From contig OX578283.1 of NCBI GenBank assembly GCA_951217055.1, positions 69,468,278 to 69,532,277 of the forward strand: DNA of 64,000 nucleotides, written 5' to 3'. Position numbers and translations under genes: made by a program. The notes under the pieces are model-generated. The model had not been told where the DNA came from, made no database searches, and was given only the letters and a program-made list of their open reading frames with translations. This DNA is from Gerris lacustris. Its lineage: Eukaryota; Arthropoda; Insecta; Hemiptera; Gerridae. Below, piece after piece: positions 31,887 to 45,381 of the stretch (position 1 is the first letter of the stretch; each line of letters starts with the position of its first letter).

Positions 31887-32584
31887 TTTAAAAAAAAAAA
31901 TAAATTTAAAAAGGTAAAATAAAATGTTTCAAAATTTAAAAAAATTAATAAAAAAAAAACGAACAAACAACAAAAAAAAAAGAAAAAAAAGTAAAAATTA
32001 TGTCCACAAAAGATTTAATTTCCGCGGGCTCTGCACCTTTTTAAAATAAAAAAATTTAATATTTTACAGATAATATATAAAAAATAATTAAACTTTTATT
32101 TTATGTATGATATTTTTTAAGTAGTCACTAGTAATTATTATATTTTATGTGATTTATTTAATTTTATCGGGTATTATTTTTTTTGTTTTTTGTTTTTGTT
32201 ATTATAATAGTTTTACTTAAGGGGGATTTTATCAAAGGATTGTACGGTCTCAATTAGTTAATTAGTTGTTTAGACAATAAATTATAAACAAAAAGAAAAA
32301 AAAATAAAATAAAACGGATACGGTTTAAGTAGAGAAGAGTGGATGAGTTTGAATAGTATAGAAAAGATATTAGGAAAGTATGTATGTTTATATCTTAAAA
32401 AATATACTTTAATCCTTTCTAATTTTAAAAATAAACCTTTTCTTCTTTAACTGTCACAATAGTAAATTAACTGTCGATAACTTTCATATTGAATTTGTAT
32501 CGACAATTTTATCGATTGTGTTTGATAATGTTATATTCTGTAAATAATAGATGGATAAGCATTTACAGTTTGTACTTTTGTAAG
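31887..32584. other. AT-rich non-coding
   Basis: Long A- and T-runs. No exon, repeat family or RNA gene could be supported. Confidence 0.5.
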
Positions 32585-32795
32585 TTGTGACTTTTGACAC
32601 TCAGATTGGCCAACCTATGCGAGAGAGAGAAAAAAATAAAGCCACTAGGAGGTTATACTAAGTGCCACGCCCCTCTACAAGTGACATTTCTATTTGCCTA
32701 GATGGCCGGAACTTTTAGAATTCAAGATTCTGACCTCTAATTGGCTCTGCCACACTGTCAAAAGTACCAACTCATAATGTTCATACTGTAAAAAT
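32585..32795. mobile_element. MITE family 'GATTGGCCAACCTA', diverged copy
   Basis: GACTTTTGACACTCAGATTGG ... CACACTGTCAAAAGTACC shows inverted ends. The interior has GGCCAACCTATGCGAGAG and AATAAAGCCACTAGG shared with copies at 20.0, 35.2 and 50.9 kb. Confidence 0.6.
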
Positions 32796-33116
32796 CATAT
32801 TTGTTTTTAGAAATGTAGAACGAACCACCTACGCCTTAATCTGTTTACTTTGAAGGAATCATTCCTATGAACTTAGATTTTCCAATATGAATTAAAAAAT
32901 GAGGTTTACCGAAGAAAACTATATCTTTATGGTCAGAAATCAGTCAGATTTTTGTTAAGTTAACAGCATTCCGCTCAAGCTTCTTCAAGACACTTGTAGA
33001 TGTAGAATTTAAATATACAACTTAAAACATAGTCATGGGCGCCCATAGACCAGAATTTAGGGGAGGGGATTTTGTATTCGTGCACATGTTTCATCCCTCT
33101 CTCCAACTGAAAACTC
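32796..33116. other. Non-coding, nothing recognised
   Basis: No exon, repeat family or RNA gene was recognised. Confidence 0.5.
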
Positions 33117-33119
33117 TAA

Positions 33120-33451
33120 AGCCTTGTCCACACTAGTAGACATGTTGCACGATTTTGGTCTCAGAGACAGACATGTCTAGCGATTTGTCTATAGACATCG
33201 GCTAGACAAACGGTGTCTACAGTCTCGTTGCTAGACCAAAAATCGCATTTCTATGGTTTTCTATTCTAAATGGTAGACATGGTGCAACGTTAGGCATGTT
33301 GCGCAACGTGTCTACAAGTGTGGACGCTAGACCTAGACCATAGACGGTCTCAGCAGATGTCTATAGACACGTTGCGAGACATTTCTATAGACGGTCTATG
33401 AAACCGTCTATAGAAATGTCTCGCAACATGTCTACTGGTATGGACTAGGCT
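33120..33451. mobile_element. Harbinger-like MITE, TAA duplication
   Basis: AGCCTTGTCCACACTAGTAG ... CTACTGGTATGGACTAGGCT, flanked by TAA (33117-33119 and 33452-33454). The interior consists of repeated GTCTATAGAC-like palindromes. 332 bp. It has the same terminal logic as 3474-3588. Confidence 0.7.
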
Positions 33452-33454
33452 TAA

Positions 33455-35230
33455 GAATTAAATGCGTAATTTTGCATAAAATTTAAACGTAGAAAAGATT
33501 AGTAGGTATATAGTGATAGAATTGATAAGAGAGTGTTATTATAATAAAAATATAGTGTCCTTAGGGTATCAAGGGAGAGAGGTGGCACGATAGAATTTGA
33601 TAGACTTAAAAAATAAGAGTACAATAACTTTCTCCACCTCTATACCTTTATTTAATATTAATATTCCTTATAAATTTCTGTACTTTTTAATGCTTTATTG
33701 TAACAATTCATACACAGAATTATTATAATAATAACCCTAATGTTTTAATTTTAATTTTTATAAATTGAACTTGAAAAAGGTCTTACAATTATTTTGGGAA
33801 AACTTAACAGAAACAGTTTTTTTCTAAAGGGGGGGGTCAAGAGCCCCTGTTTGACCCCCATATGGGCGCCCATGGGCATAGTACAACTAGAATGCATAGA
33901 CCGCTAGACTTTAATTAGTTTGGTAATGAATAGAGCAAAAAAACAAAAGGTAATTGGTAAGCCTCAGTAAGTGTTAACCAAGGGGAAATTTAATGTAAAT
34001 TACAAAGACTGTTGTTCGATTAAATTTAATTTCTACAAACACTGTTAAAGATACAAAAAAGTAATGTTAATTCCCTTGATTCAAACACGTCTAAAGTGGT
34101 TTTCAACCTTATAAGACTTAACTTAAATAACTTGTTGAAACTTAACTCCTACCAATGACATTATCATACACAGCTGATAAAGATAATTTATTTTAGAAAA
34201 AATAATTGTCTCGTAAAGTAGAGTATAACTAGATTAACAGTAACTACCGTTTCAAGTAGAAGTTTTGTCAACTTGATATTTGTGCAGTTAAAAAATGAAG
34301 AAAAACAAACTTTAAAGCAATTATATTTGTGATAGATTACCTTTCTGCCGATTTCTTTTAACCCTCATATTGACATAATTAGAGAGAAGTTACTCCTTTC
34401 GAAAGAAATAAGATAAATTTGGGTCGTTGTGTATAAATTTAATCTTTGCAAAATCCAATTAAATTAAGCTGATACTCTCAGTTTCGATAAATTCTTCCTC
34501 TTTCCTTTATCGAAGACCTTATCTCAACGCTTTGGTGCATCAATCTTATACAACATGCTAGTAGATGATTAATTTATTAAATGTATTCAATGCCTCTTGT
34601 GCCTTTCCGTAAAAAGGACTTATTCCAGATTCCAAAGGAGGACACCATATTTTGTGAATCTTTTAGTGAAGAGCAATAAAAAAGCAAATTATCCGGACCA
34701 ATCATCCGAGAAGTTTCATCAAACTATGATGTTCTATTTACTAGGAGGAGAGTGAATGTTAGTTGTAGATTTGATAACATGATATTTAGTTGTAATTTGC
34801 CAATATCCCGATGAAATCAAGATGTATCAATGTTAGAAATTGAAGGAAAGTGGTTTAAATTCGGTGAAAACTGTAACGTGTTATTATTCTAGTAAGTGTC
34901 ATAACACAAAAGTGATAGCAAGATTAGTTAATTCCGCATGAATAGCTGAAACCCGTTTGAGGAATGGGTGTTCCTCAAACGTATCAACAGGGCCCAAATT
35001 ATTCTTATGATATCCAAGGAATAATATTAATCTCTTTCAATCGTGTTATCTGACGGCTAAATTAAAAGATGGCGTAAGGTGACATTGTTTATGAGTAATC
35101 TAAAAAATAATTAAAATGACCTACTTCCCCCAATTACAAGACTTCCATATCCTTTCACAATAACAATATAACTGGTAACATTAACAATTATTTAAATCAA
35201 TTTAATATATATATAAAAATATATATACTA
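33455..35230. other. Non-coding, nothing recognised
   Basis: A mix of AT-rich and moderately complex sequence with no open exon of family resemblance on either strand. A G-run is present near 33830. Confidence 0.4.
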
Positions 35231-35479
35231 TACTCATGCCATTTTACTTTGTAAATCTGACAGCACAGATTGGCCAACTTATGTGAGGAAAAAAATAAAA
35301 CCACTAGGTTTTTATTATCTTAAGGTTTTTGATTATCTTAAGGTTATCCAGTGATATTTTTGTTAGCCTAGTTGGCCCGACCTACTACCTGCTAAAATCT
35401 CGAGCTCTCATTGGCTCCCCTCCCATTTTGTTTCTATTTTCCCACACTGTCAGAATAACAAAGTATCATGGCATGAGTA
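35231..35479. mobile_element. MITE family 'TACTCATGCCATT', copy 2
   Basis: Perfectly inverted TACTCATGCCAT / ATGGCATGAGTA ends. The interior closely matches 20032-20253 (GTTATCCAGTGATATTTTTG, CTAGTTGGC). Confidence 0.8.
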
Positions 35480-36677
35480 TAAAAATAAAATAAAATATAA
35501 TTTCAAATATAAAATAATATGTTTACTTAATCAATTTTTTTTTTTTACTCTCTTCACACTGTTTATTTATTCATTTTAAAATTTACCTTTCTTTCTTCTT
35601 TTAAGTTAAGGATGAAATCCCAGTAAGTTATGCTAAAACAGAAGAAACTTAAAAAAGAAAAAAACATCACATAAATAATTAGATAAATGCATTCTTAATA
35701 ATTACCCTAATTTTTTTGCTTCTAACCTCTTTAAAACTTTTTATAAGCTGCAGCAACATAGATTTTTTTTCTTCTCAAGCTATAATTACTTAATGTTTTT
35801 TAAAAAAAATGTATTATGTATTTTATATTTTGAAATGTACTTGACAAAATTGACAGCAAAGTTAAAAAATCAAACCAAAGATTTCTTTTTTTTACAGATT
35901 TTATTTTTTTTTTAATAAAAGAAAGTAATGATGTTACCATTAATATTATATTAATATAAAAAATTATATTATTAAAAAAACAAAAACAAAAAAAAAAATT
36001 GTCACTTTTGCTTATAATATGCTTTTGTGTAATATTTATGCGAGCTTTAACTGAGAAATAAAAAACCCAGTTTATTTCAATAAGCACATTATTTATTTAA
36101 TTTTTAATTTGTTATCTAATAAAATAAAAAAATATATAGATATATTATAATAATATGATACATAAAAAAATAAAAAAATAATTATAATGGCAATGATTTA
36201 ATTAAAGAATGGAAATTAATGTTACCGGTAAAAAAAATAACAAAAGGTTTTGTTAGTTCTACACATTTTTAGGATATATATGAGCTTATTTACTTATGGA
36301 CAAATCTAAAAATCAAACCATTTTCTTTTGCCCATTGAATGAATTTGGATCCACTGTGGTTCCATGCCGTGATAAGGCTGGTGGTGGTTGGATCCATAGT
36401 GGATCCAAGAACCCTATTGTGACACTCTGCGTTCTTTTCCTCATGTCTCGGGCAGAACCTCTTACAAGTTTCCACCAGGCCTGCTGGCATTTTTATTCAT
36501 AGAGGAACCCAATGACAATTTTTTTAAAAGATTCACTTTTAAATTGTGTAATCTCATTTGTTATTATTTAAACCCACTACAGAGGTACTTCCTGAATTGG
36601 AAGACCCATTTAATGAGTTAAGGCTGTATAAAAAAAATAAGCAACTTATTACAATCAGAGATCTGAGGGGAATTAGC
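35480..36677. other. AT-rich non-coding with a small palindrome
   Basis: Mostly A/T runs. At about 36346-36410 GGATCCACTGTGGTTCCATG and GGATCCATAGTGGATCC form an imperfect palindrome, perhaps a MITE remnant. The two 66-68-codon frames here overlap on opposite strands and are not genes. Confidence 0.4.
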
Positions 36678-37320
36678 CAGGCCCCAAACTAAGGTACCTT
36701 GTGCCCAGGGCAAAGATCTTATAGGTGCCCTAATTTTTGGGCTCGACCTATGGCATCCAAGTCCGTACTGGTACGGACGCCAAATACGGTATCTGTACAG
36801 GACGCCATATATGCTATCAGTATTGAACGCCAAATACAGTGTCTGTCCCTAGTACGGATGCAAAATACGGTATATGGGAAAATTGTCCCTGTCCGGGCTC
36901 CAAATACGGTTCCTGTTCAGGTGCCAAATACGGTATCCGTCCCTAGTACGGATACCAAATACGGTATCTGTACGGGACACCATAGACGGTATCAGTATTA
37001 GATGCCAAATACGGTATCTGGGAAAATCATCCCTGTAAAATGTGATCCAAATTATGGTTTTCTTCTTAAAATTACTTAAGTTCTATAAAGAAGGATCAAC
37101 TTCATAGCACAATTAAATCAATTTTAAAATACATATGTAGTCATATGTGACACTACAGGCCGAGGGAAGGGGCAAGAGCTGAAACCGATAAGCAAAAAAA
37201 GGTTGAAATTTCGATTTTTCGTTTCCTTTATTCCCTTCTTACCAGATTTTGGCACCTCGCCCCTCAAAAACTGGTGCCCAGGGCAAATACCCAGTCTGCC
37301 CATTAGTAGATCAGGGCCTG
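36678..37320. mobile_element. Non-autonomous hAT element with minisatellite core
   Basis: CAGGCCCCAAAC ... TAGATCAGGGCCTG, flanked by GAATTAGC (36670-36677) and TAATTAGC (37321-37328), 7 of 8 bases equal. Near both ends it has TGCCCAGGGCAAA (direct). From about 36768 to 37025 there are about ten degenerate copies of CCAAATACGGTATCTGT. A related block is at about 44050-44135. Confidence 0.7.
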
Positions 37321-37328
37321 TAATTAGC

Positions 37329-40300
37329 AGCTATTTGAAACTAAATACAAATAACTGCTTATCTAGGTTTCATACTTGATCAAGTAAAAAATCAATTATT
37401 TAATAAGTAAATTGGTGATTCTTGCCTTATTGGAAATTTAAAAAAATAATTGAGTAATTGAGAACTGTTAGGAATTCCATCGGTTGATTTTTGAAGGAAA
37501 GTTGCTAAAAATTAATGCTCAATAATTTTTTTTTTTTTTTTTCAAATCCAAATATCAATGTCTATATTATTTACTTTTACATACCAGGCAAAATCATTTA
37601 CTTACCTCTGAAATAAGTAAAAAAAAAGTAATGTTAGCATAATTTATTTCAATTAGTTTTGTAAATTGCAGTGCGCAATTTTTATCACACAAGGTTTTGA
37701 CAATTCCTGTTTAATGCTCAACCAGATTGTGGTAACAAGTTTATCGTTTTATAATAAATATTTTAAATTTGTTAATATTTAATAAACATTATTATCCTGA
37801 AATGGATAGAATATCTAACAAAAACTTTCAAAGCCAAACATAAATTGCCTCCTGAATTATTAAAAATAGAAATTATAGCAATATTTCATCCCTAGTCGTT
37901 CACTTTAATAGACAATTTTAATTTATGTTTAAATTTATATTAATTTAATTTGTTATATAAAAATAATATTTATGAATAATTGTTAGTTATCTTATTAAAT
38001 AGCTATGTTTTTAATCATGTTAATTTATTTATTTTTATTTATTTATTTTTTAATTTTTTTTTTTTTAATTTATTTATTTTAATGTTAAGTTTTTATATGA
38101 CTAAGATTCATTTTTATTATTATTATTTATGGTGAGCGTGTCAGCTTATATTGTTTTAATCGTATTGGTAAATTAAAGAATTGTAAACAAGATATATAAA
38201 GTCTTAGATATATGATAAGAATGTGTCTTAATGTAATTTAATGTAGAAAGATTCATTAAAAAAAATGAGGTATAAATATTAGAAAATCTAATGAAGATTT
38301 AGAGATAAGGAATTGAGTATTTGCATAATTTATTTAACTTATATAATAATTAAAAATAAGTCGGTGAGATGAAGAAATTCAAAGCATTCTTCTCTGATAC
38401 AAGATAGCAAAACACCAATTTATTTAGGTTCAATTTTCAGAGGGAAGACGTGTTCCACTTACCTTTACCATTTAAGAATAAAGTGGTAGATGGTAGATCC
38501 ATCCATCCTAAATAAAAAGGCAATATTAAAAGTATAATATTGGCTACAAAATGTAATTAAAAAGAATTTTAAATAATGAAAGGTTTAAATTCATATTCTT
38601 TGCTATTATATAAACCTCATATCTATCTGTCTTAAAATATTTTTTATAATAGATTTTAAAAAATTGTTTACCATTGCAAATACTCTTTTCTTTTTTTATA
38701 AAAAGGTTATGATGTAGAGATGAATAAGTGTGAAAACTAATTTTTTACAGCTTCTAAAACTTAATACTTATTCTAATAATTTTTTTTAGTACTTTCATTC
38801 TCTACCAGGGTGCAGTACTTGACATTTGCCCTGTTTAAGAATACACTTAACTTTAAAGAGCGCTGATGCTCTTGGTGTTAAAAATATAATCTCAGAGATA
38901 AAATAACTATTGTAATATTTAGGAATTTTCCTCAGAAATCCTAAATTTGTCGAATGTTAATGTAAAAAAGTGTTAAATGCAATTAAATTATCATTTATTC
39001 ATCTTTACATTAATAAAAATTATGTTTGACAACTTGAATAAGATTATTGTTTTGTAATGGAATTTCCAGGTAGGTTTCCAAATATTGAAATTCAAATTGT
39101 AAATTTCAATATTTAAGTCCATGTCGATGTCTTACTGTCAATAAAATTGACGTTAAATAGACATTACACTAATTCTGTGACGTTACATTCCATGGAGGGC
39201 CAAAACCTGCCAAAGGAATTATACAATTTATATGTATATATACGTTCCATCACCTTTATAAACTGTCAATAAAATATGAAGCTATAATGCGACAAAATTG
39301 TTATCTTATTCAATTGTTATATAACTAAGAGCAAAAAGGAAAAAGCAGTGAAAAATAATTCCATTGTTTGATAATAATGCTAAGAAAATATTAGATATTT
39401 CTTGAATATTAAAGCATATACGTAATTTATACACCTGTGGAAAAAAATGTATGGTTTAAACAAATTTATTTAATTTCTGAGTTATATTTTTTCTTTTATT
39501 AAATAAAAATTGCACTTTTTTCATACATTAGAAAAAAAATTATTGTATGATTTAAAATTATTATTGGGTTCATGGTTATAACTATTATTCTTTCTTTCCA
39601 TTTTTTTTTTTATTTATTTTAGCACTGTCTTCCTAGCTAAAACAAGAAAAAGAGGCCAATATATATATTTTTAAAAAAAAAATATAAAATAGTATAAAAT
39701 TTTAAAATAATTAAACTATAATAACTAAAGCAATATAAAATAATTAAAAAAAAAAAAAAAAAAATGAGGAAAATATAAAATAATGTTTTTAGGGTTTCAT
39801 AGGCTTCTAATTAAAATCCACAATATTTCATAGCATGAAAATTATGCTCCTAATTTAGTACTTCTACTCGCAGTCTATGTAAAATATATGTGCACATTTA
39901 AATTCAGTTGCAGACGGGCGCATATGCAAATGAGAGCAGAGTGCCCTTAAAAGCAGCATTTGAGTAGCTACTTCTATGTGGGGGGGGGGGGGGGGGGGGG
40001 GGAATCAAGACTATTACTCATTATTCATATTTGCATAATCCTTTTGTGGATTTGACATATATTAAAGTTTCGGTGATACACGTAACTACTAGATAATTAA
40101 AAACCACTGACATTTCTAGAGGCGTTGGAAATATGAATACAATATAATATGTAAAATGATTAAATCTAAATTTTTTCCTTGTAATAATTGGATAGTCTTA
40201 ATATAACTCCATTTGACGTAGGTAAAAGCAATCTAAGAGAGATCGGAGAAGGTCACATCCATTAAAACAATTTTTTAAATTACTAGGAAAAATTTTCTCC

Positions 40301-40729
40301 TTTCATAATGAATTTTAGATCCATGAAAAATGATGGTTGACTTATCGAATCTTCCACACTTTAATAAAAACCTCACTTGCTAAAAGAGATTTTTCTAAAG
40401 GTCAGGGTAGAAATGGTCCGTCTACGATCGACAAGGAACTACATATAAAGAACATTAAAAGTATTTACTAATTTAAATATTCATTTATGTCAAAGTGTCA
40501 ATGAAAATTGAAGAAAAGTTTTCAATCTATTAACAAGAGTTTAGTTTATTAAAGGAACATTCCTTTTTGAACCAGAATGGATGAGATTCTGTCCATCCAT
40601 GATCAGCGGAGCAATCTATAACATAACAGATGAAAAAAAAGCTTTATACATATCAATTTAGGGCCACCGTAAAAAAAAAAAATCAACAACTTACATTAAA
40701 AAAAAAAGAAGAGAATTGACATAAGGGAG
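37329..40729. other. AT-rich non-coding, no gene seen
   Basis: Extended A/T-rich DNA with homopolymer runs (for example 39751-39768) and a 22-G run at 39981-40002. No exon, tRNA or mobile element could be supported. Confidence 0.45.
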
Positions 40730-41050
40730 ACAGGGTACTTTTTTACTTAAGCACCCCCCCCTATATCCCTTTGTCTTAATACCTATTTAGACAAAGGAAC
40801 GTGATCGGAACAGTATATATTCCTTAGTCTAAATTATTATTGAGACAAAGGGATATTTGGTCCAATGTACCTTGGGACAAAGGAATACCACAGTTGTGTA
40901 TATAAATCTGATAATATCCCTTAGTCTAATTACATGTTAAGACAAAGGAATATCAAATATACACGCTAAAAAACTGTAGAACTCATTGTCTTACAGTTTT
41001 CTGTATAAGATTTAGTCTTACACGTGGTAAGACACGATTATAAAATAGCG
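40730..41050. repeat. Repeat with inverted 'TCCCTTTGTCTTA' motifs
   Basis: ATCCCTTTGTCTTAATA / GAGACAAAGGGATA and CCCTTAGTCTAATTA / TTAAGACAAAGGAATA alternate, so several short hairpins follow one another. The phrase ATTTGGTCCAATGTACCTTG is shared with about 28700 and 46540. Confidence 0.6.
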
Positions 41051-41749
41051 TAATAAAACTGCCCCAGGAGTCTAAATGTCTTGGGGAGACAAACACACAA
41101 ACCTTTACGACTTTTCTTGGGCCGACTATTGTTTAGAACCAAGGTGGTGCTAAAGTAAATAAGTGCTGGAGGCAGTTACAAATCCTAATAAATTTCTACA
41201 TTCAGGTACAAGAAAATAAAGGGGGAAAATTCAAATTATTATAAGGGAGAAGGACTAACCATTTTTCCCTAAATTTCCACAGAGACCAATTTTCAAAATA
41301 TTTACTCTACAATCCCTTACGTTAAATAGAAAATTATAACTTTATAGATGAATTCTTGTTTACTTGACTGGGTCTTGTAGTCTTTTTCAAACTGTAAGAA
41401 GGGATTCAAATGATCATTTTTTAAATTTATTTTGGATTATCAATTCTTCTTCTAAGAATAATCAAATCTTTTGCTTGTCTAAAATAAAGGAACTGCACAA
41501 TATTAAAGAAATGCTGTAAAAATATTGGCAGGAATTGATTACCATACGTGGTTACCGTACTTGTGGTTTTTTCATACTACCGTCCATGCTAAAAACCCAT
41601 GAGACCCCATCCCAAGGTATAGATGGATGAAATCAAACCTAAATGCAATATGTAGCATTCTACTTGCTTCAGCACAAAATAATCTTAACATGAAGTTCTA
41701 TTGTAGACATGAATATGCCTCATAGCTGAAGGCGAAATATAGTAATTTA
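41051..41749. other. Non-coding, nothing recognised
   Basis: Nothing recognisable apart from edges of neighbouring repeats. Confidence 0.45.
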
Positions 41750-42125
41750 ACCAACAATAATAATTACAAGATAAAAAGAACTTTGTATATACTACGTTTT
41801 TAAAATTTCTGTCATAAATCATAAGTTTGAAACCCGTCAAAATGAAGATTGCGTAAATATTGGATATGGCAAAACAAAAAAAATAACTTGCGGATTTTTT
41901 CCGAACTAACTTTCCATACAGCAAAATTTGCTTAAAATGAATTAAATTCAGCTGTAAGATGGCTAAAAGTATTAATATAATGCATTGTCATCGTGTTCTG
42001 AGGTATTCTGAAAGTTTCAAATGTCTAGCTACTCGGGAAGTTAGTTAAAAATCGATTGCAAGATTTGTACTGGACAAACAAACAAACAAACAAAAAACAA
42101 GAAAGCAAGCTAATAAAAACGTAGT
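41750..42125 (-). mobile_element. Repeat family 'ACTACGTTTTTA', copy 3 (reversed)
   Basis: Reverse-complement copy: tail at 41760-41785 (ACAAGATAAAAAGAAC), ACTACGTTTTTAAAATTT at 41791, far end ATAAAAACGTAGT at 42125. Most similar to copy 2 in lacking the 250-bp insert. Confidence 0.75.
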
Positions 42126-43765
42126 AAAAATACATTAAACTATAATCTTAAACACCTGTAACAGAGCTGCGATATAGATGCATGAAAATAAATTTAAATC
42201 TAAATGTAACATTATTCGTTTTAATTATAAAATAAAAATTAATAACAGAGATTCAAGTCTAATTTTTAATCAACTTAATTAAGTAAATTTAAAAATATAA
42301 CGATTTAGCCTATGAAACCCTATAAAGTGTGAAAAATAATCACTAAACAATTTTAATAACTAAACAATTTTATATTTCAGTTGCTGCTTCTTCAAATATT
42401 TATTTGTAAAACTAAAAAAAGAAAAATTGCAAAGCCTTCCAAAAAAAATAAAAATCTTAAATCCACCAATAATTCCCTTTTTTCCACCGAATAAAAAATT
42501 AACTTTTCTTTAATTTTTATCTATTTCTCAAATAAATTGATTTAACTTTGTTTTTTTTTAACTTAAAAAAATATTTGTAAAAAAAAGATAATAAACTTAA
42601 CTATATACATATATATGAAATTATATCTAAAAATATACAAAAAAAAGAAATAAAATTTAAAAATAATTTTTTGACATTTTGTATAATTATGGACCTTTTT
42701 TTTTTAAAAAAAAAAAATGTTACTAAAAAAATTAATAGGTAAATTGAATTTACTTATGTAAATTATTAAAGTAAAAGGGTCCATAATTAAAAAAAAAAAA
42801 AAAAAAAAATACAAAAACGGTCAATCAATAAATAAAGAAAAAAAAATGCCCGCAAATTATGAAAAAAAAAACACAATTGTGAAATTAAAAGAAAACAAAA
42901 AAAAATAGTTTGGTATAAAAAAATTAATAGAGATAAATAAAAATAAAAAAATAATAAAATAAAAATTAGGCTGAATTTTTACACAGAGATGTTTCTTAGG
43001 ATATAAATGTCGAAATAAAAAATGGCAGGAGATTAAATGAGAATGTATAGCCAAGCTTTAGATAGAAGTACATTATTTAAAACAAATATATAAAAATAAA
43101 CAAAAAAAATGAGAAACTTAAAAATAAATATGTTTTGTTTAATTCCTTTTTTAGCTTGCATGTACCAGGGAAAATTTACTAGCTTGGATTTTTTTAATAA
43201 AATAAAATCAAAAAGACAAAAAAATTTTTTTTTTGCTTTTTGCATTAAAAAAAGAGAGAAAAATATCAATTTATTAAATTAAAACTAAAGGTTTTAATTT
43301 TTCTTTTTATTTTTTTATTTATTAAGTGATTGAGAGCCACTGATTAGATATATTTTAAATAGATTTTTATGCCTATTGTTTTAATTATTTATTTTTATTT
43401 AAATTCTGATTTATCAAATTGAATAAAAGAATCCTCTTTTTTAGGAATAAAATTAAAAAAGTAGTTGAATAAGGTAATAATTAAATGCTATAGTTTAAAT
43501 AATTATAATCAAATATTTTTATGAAATCTTTTTACTTAATAATCTTTTTAATAAATTTAAAAAAAAAAATCCGCTTGCAAATAACGACATTTTTATTTAT
43601 TTATTTATTTAATTTTTAATTAGAGTGGAAATAATTTTTTTTAAAAGTCTCAAATCACAAACCCTGGTATCAAAGATTTTCTCAATCAGTATGATTAGCC
43701 TGGGAAAATAAAGATAAACAGTTTATTGTTAAAATATAATAACAAAAATACATAGAGGTGTCAAT
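42126..43765. other. Very AT-rich non-coding
   Basis: Dominated by A- and T-runs. Phe/Leu/Ile/Lys-rich open frames are compositional. No exon supported. Confidence 0.5.
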
Positions 43766-44355
43766 TCGATTTTGAATCAAAAGCTTGATTTTCCGGTAAA
43801 ATCCACGTCACAAAAAGGGTTGAAAACCGACATTTTGCTTTCACTGATGGAAGCATCTTCAGGAGTGTGGGTGCATCTTGATGTTAACTCGAAGCAAACA
43901 CAAAATCATAGAGCTTGGGTTTCCGGTGAATTCTGTGTCACAAAGGGGTTGAAATCCGACGTTTCGACCCAAGCTGTTTATGACGAATCTACCCGCGGAA
44001 GCCTACGGGCCAAGTCAAACATAAGATGTTCTATACATCTTGTTTTTGCTTCGAGTTAACGGTATCTGGGAAAATCGTCCCTGTCTGGGCGCCAAATACA
44101 GTAACTGTCCCTAGTACGGAAGCCAAATATGGGGGGGGGGGGGGGGCAAGAGCCGATAAGCATAAAAAGTTGACATTTCAATTTTTCTTTTCCTGACGTC
44201 TTCTTGATGTTTACTCAAAGCAAATACAAGATGTTCTGTACATCTTGTGTTTGCTTCGAGTCAACATCAGGATGCACCACACCGCTGAAGATGCTTCCAG
44301 TAGTGGAAGTGAAACTTTGGACTTCGACCCCTTTGTGACCAACCGTTGAAGCCTA
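43766..44355. repeat. Composite repeat with duplicated and inverted blocks
   Basis: Blocks such as TTTCCGGTGAATTCTGTGTC / GGTAAAATCCACGTCAC and GTTAACTCGAAGCAAACACA recur directly and inverted (GTTTGCTTCGAGTCAACATC). In the middle (44055-44135) is a piece of the ATACGGTATCTG minisatellite known from 36.8 kb, with a G-run. The 95-codon frame is repeat-derived. Confidence 0.55.
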
Positions 44356-45381
44356 CGCACAAAATTCTTTTTTGGTATAATGATTAAACTAATTCATATT
44401 CATATTTTATTGGATACTATTAGAGCTTCGGACTAAGCTAAATTTTATTATTGCCTTTTGACAATAAACTGGTCAAATTATTCTCTGGGTTTTATTTAGG
44501 AGAAGTTCAACAAAATAATTATTACTTTTATTGGTTAATTATAATAAAGTTCAGGGTTATAAGGTGGGGACTGTGCCTCAATTGGGTATAATTTCTGAGT
44601 CATAAGGTGGGGACAATACAACAGCATACCTCAATGGGTATAATTCTATGCACTGAAAGAAAAGTGACACATCTCAAAAATCTACAATAGACACAAGTAG
44701 CACAACAAAATAAATAATACACTCTTCTTGCACAAAGAGAATAATATTACCTTTGTATAATATTACTGTAAAAGTAGATAAGATGCTTATTCTCCAAAAG
44801 TCTCGTCACATGATTTATATTATCAGCGATAGGTCAATTTTTACCCAAAATAAATAGAAAGGAACAACACTAGATAATGCGTTACTATTGTCTACTTGGT
44901 GGATAACGAAGAAGCTGTCCTACCAGTCAATTCTTCCAAGATCCTATTCTAGCTATATTTTTTACTAAAAATATTTTTTGAATTTTTGGAGTTGTGCCAC
45001 TTTTCTTACAGAGCACCATTAGGTCCTCCAACAATTTACTTCCAATGCTGGAAGCTTCTTTAGAGTTGTACAAGTTGCTTTAAAAACATGGACACAGTCT
45101 CCATTTGTAACTTTTACCATAGCAATATTACACCACTGAAGACATAATCAGCATTGAAAGACCTACTTCCACTGAAGCACTATCTAAATCCAAAGAGTTA
45201 TAATTTTATTAAAAACTAAGTATAATTAAAAGTCTAAGTTAGTTGGTGTTGTTTAGAATTATATTCAGAATCTTATATGATATAATAAAATTCAGGACAA
45301 TTTTTTTCACCTAGAATACAGAAATGATCTTCAATCAAGTTGAGCTTTATTAAAAATGTATCTACATTTATAAAGAAAATA
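44356..45381. other. Non-coding with a short duplicated phrase
   Basis: TTATAAGGTGGGGAC and TCATAAGGTGGGGAC with CCTCAAT(T)GGGTATAAT repeat at about 44555-44660. No gene is recognised in the remainder. Confidence 0.45.

Noticed and set aside
43772..44059. 95-codon plus-strand frame
   Set aside because: Made of duplicated repeat blocks that also occur inverted nearby. No family resemblance.
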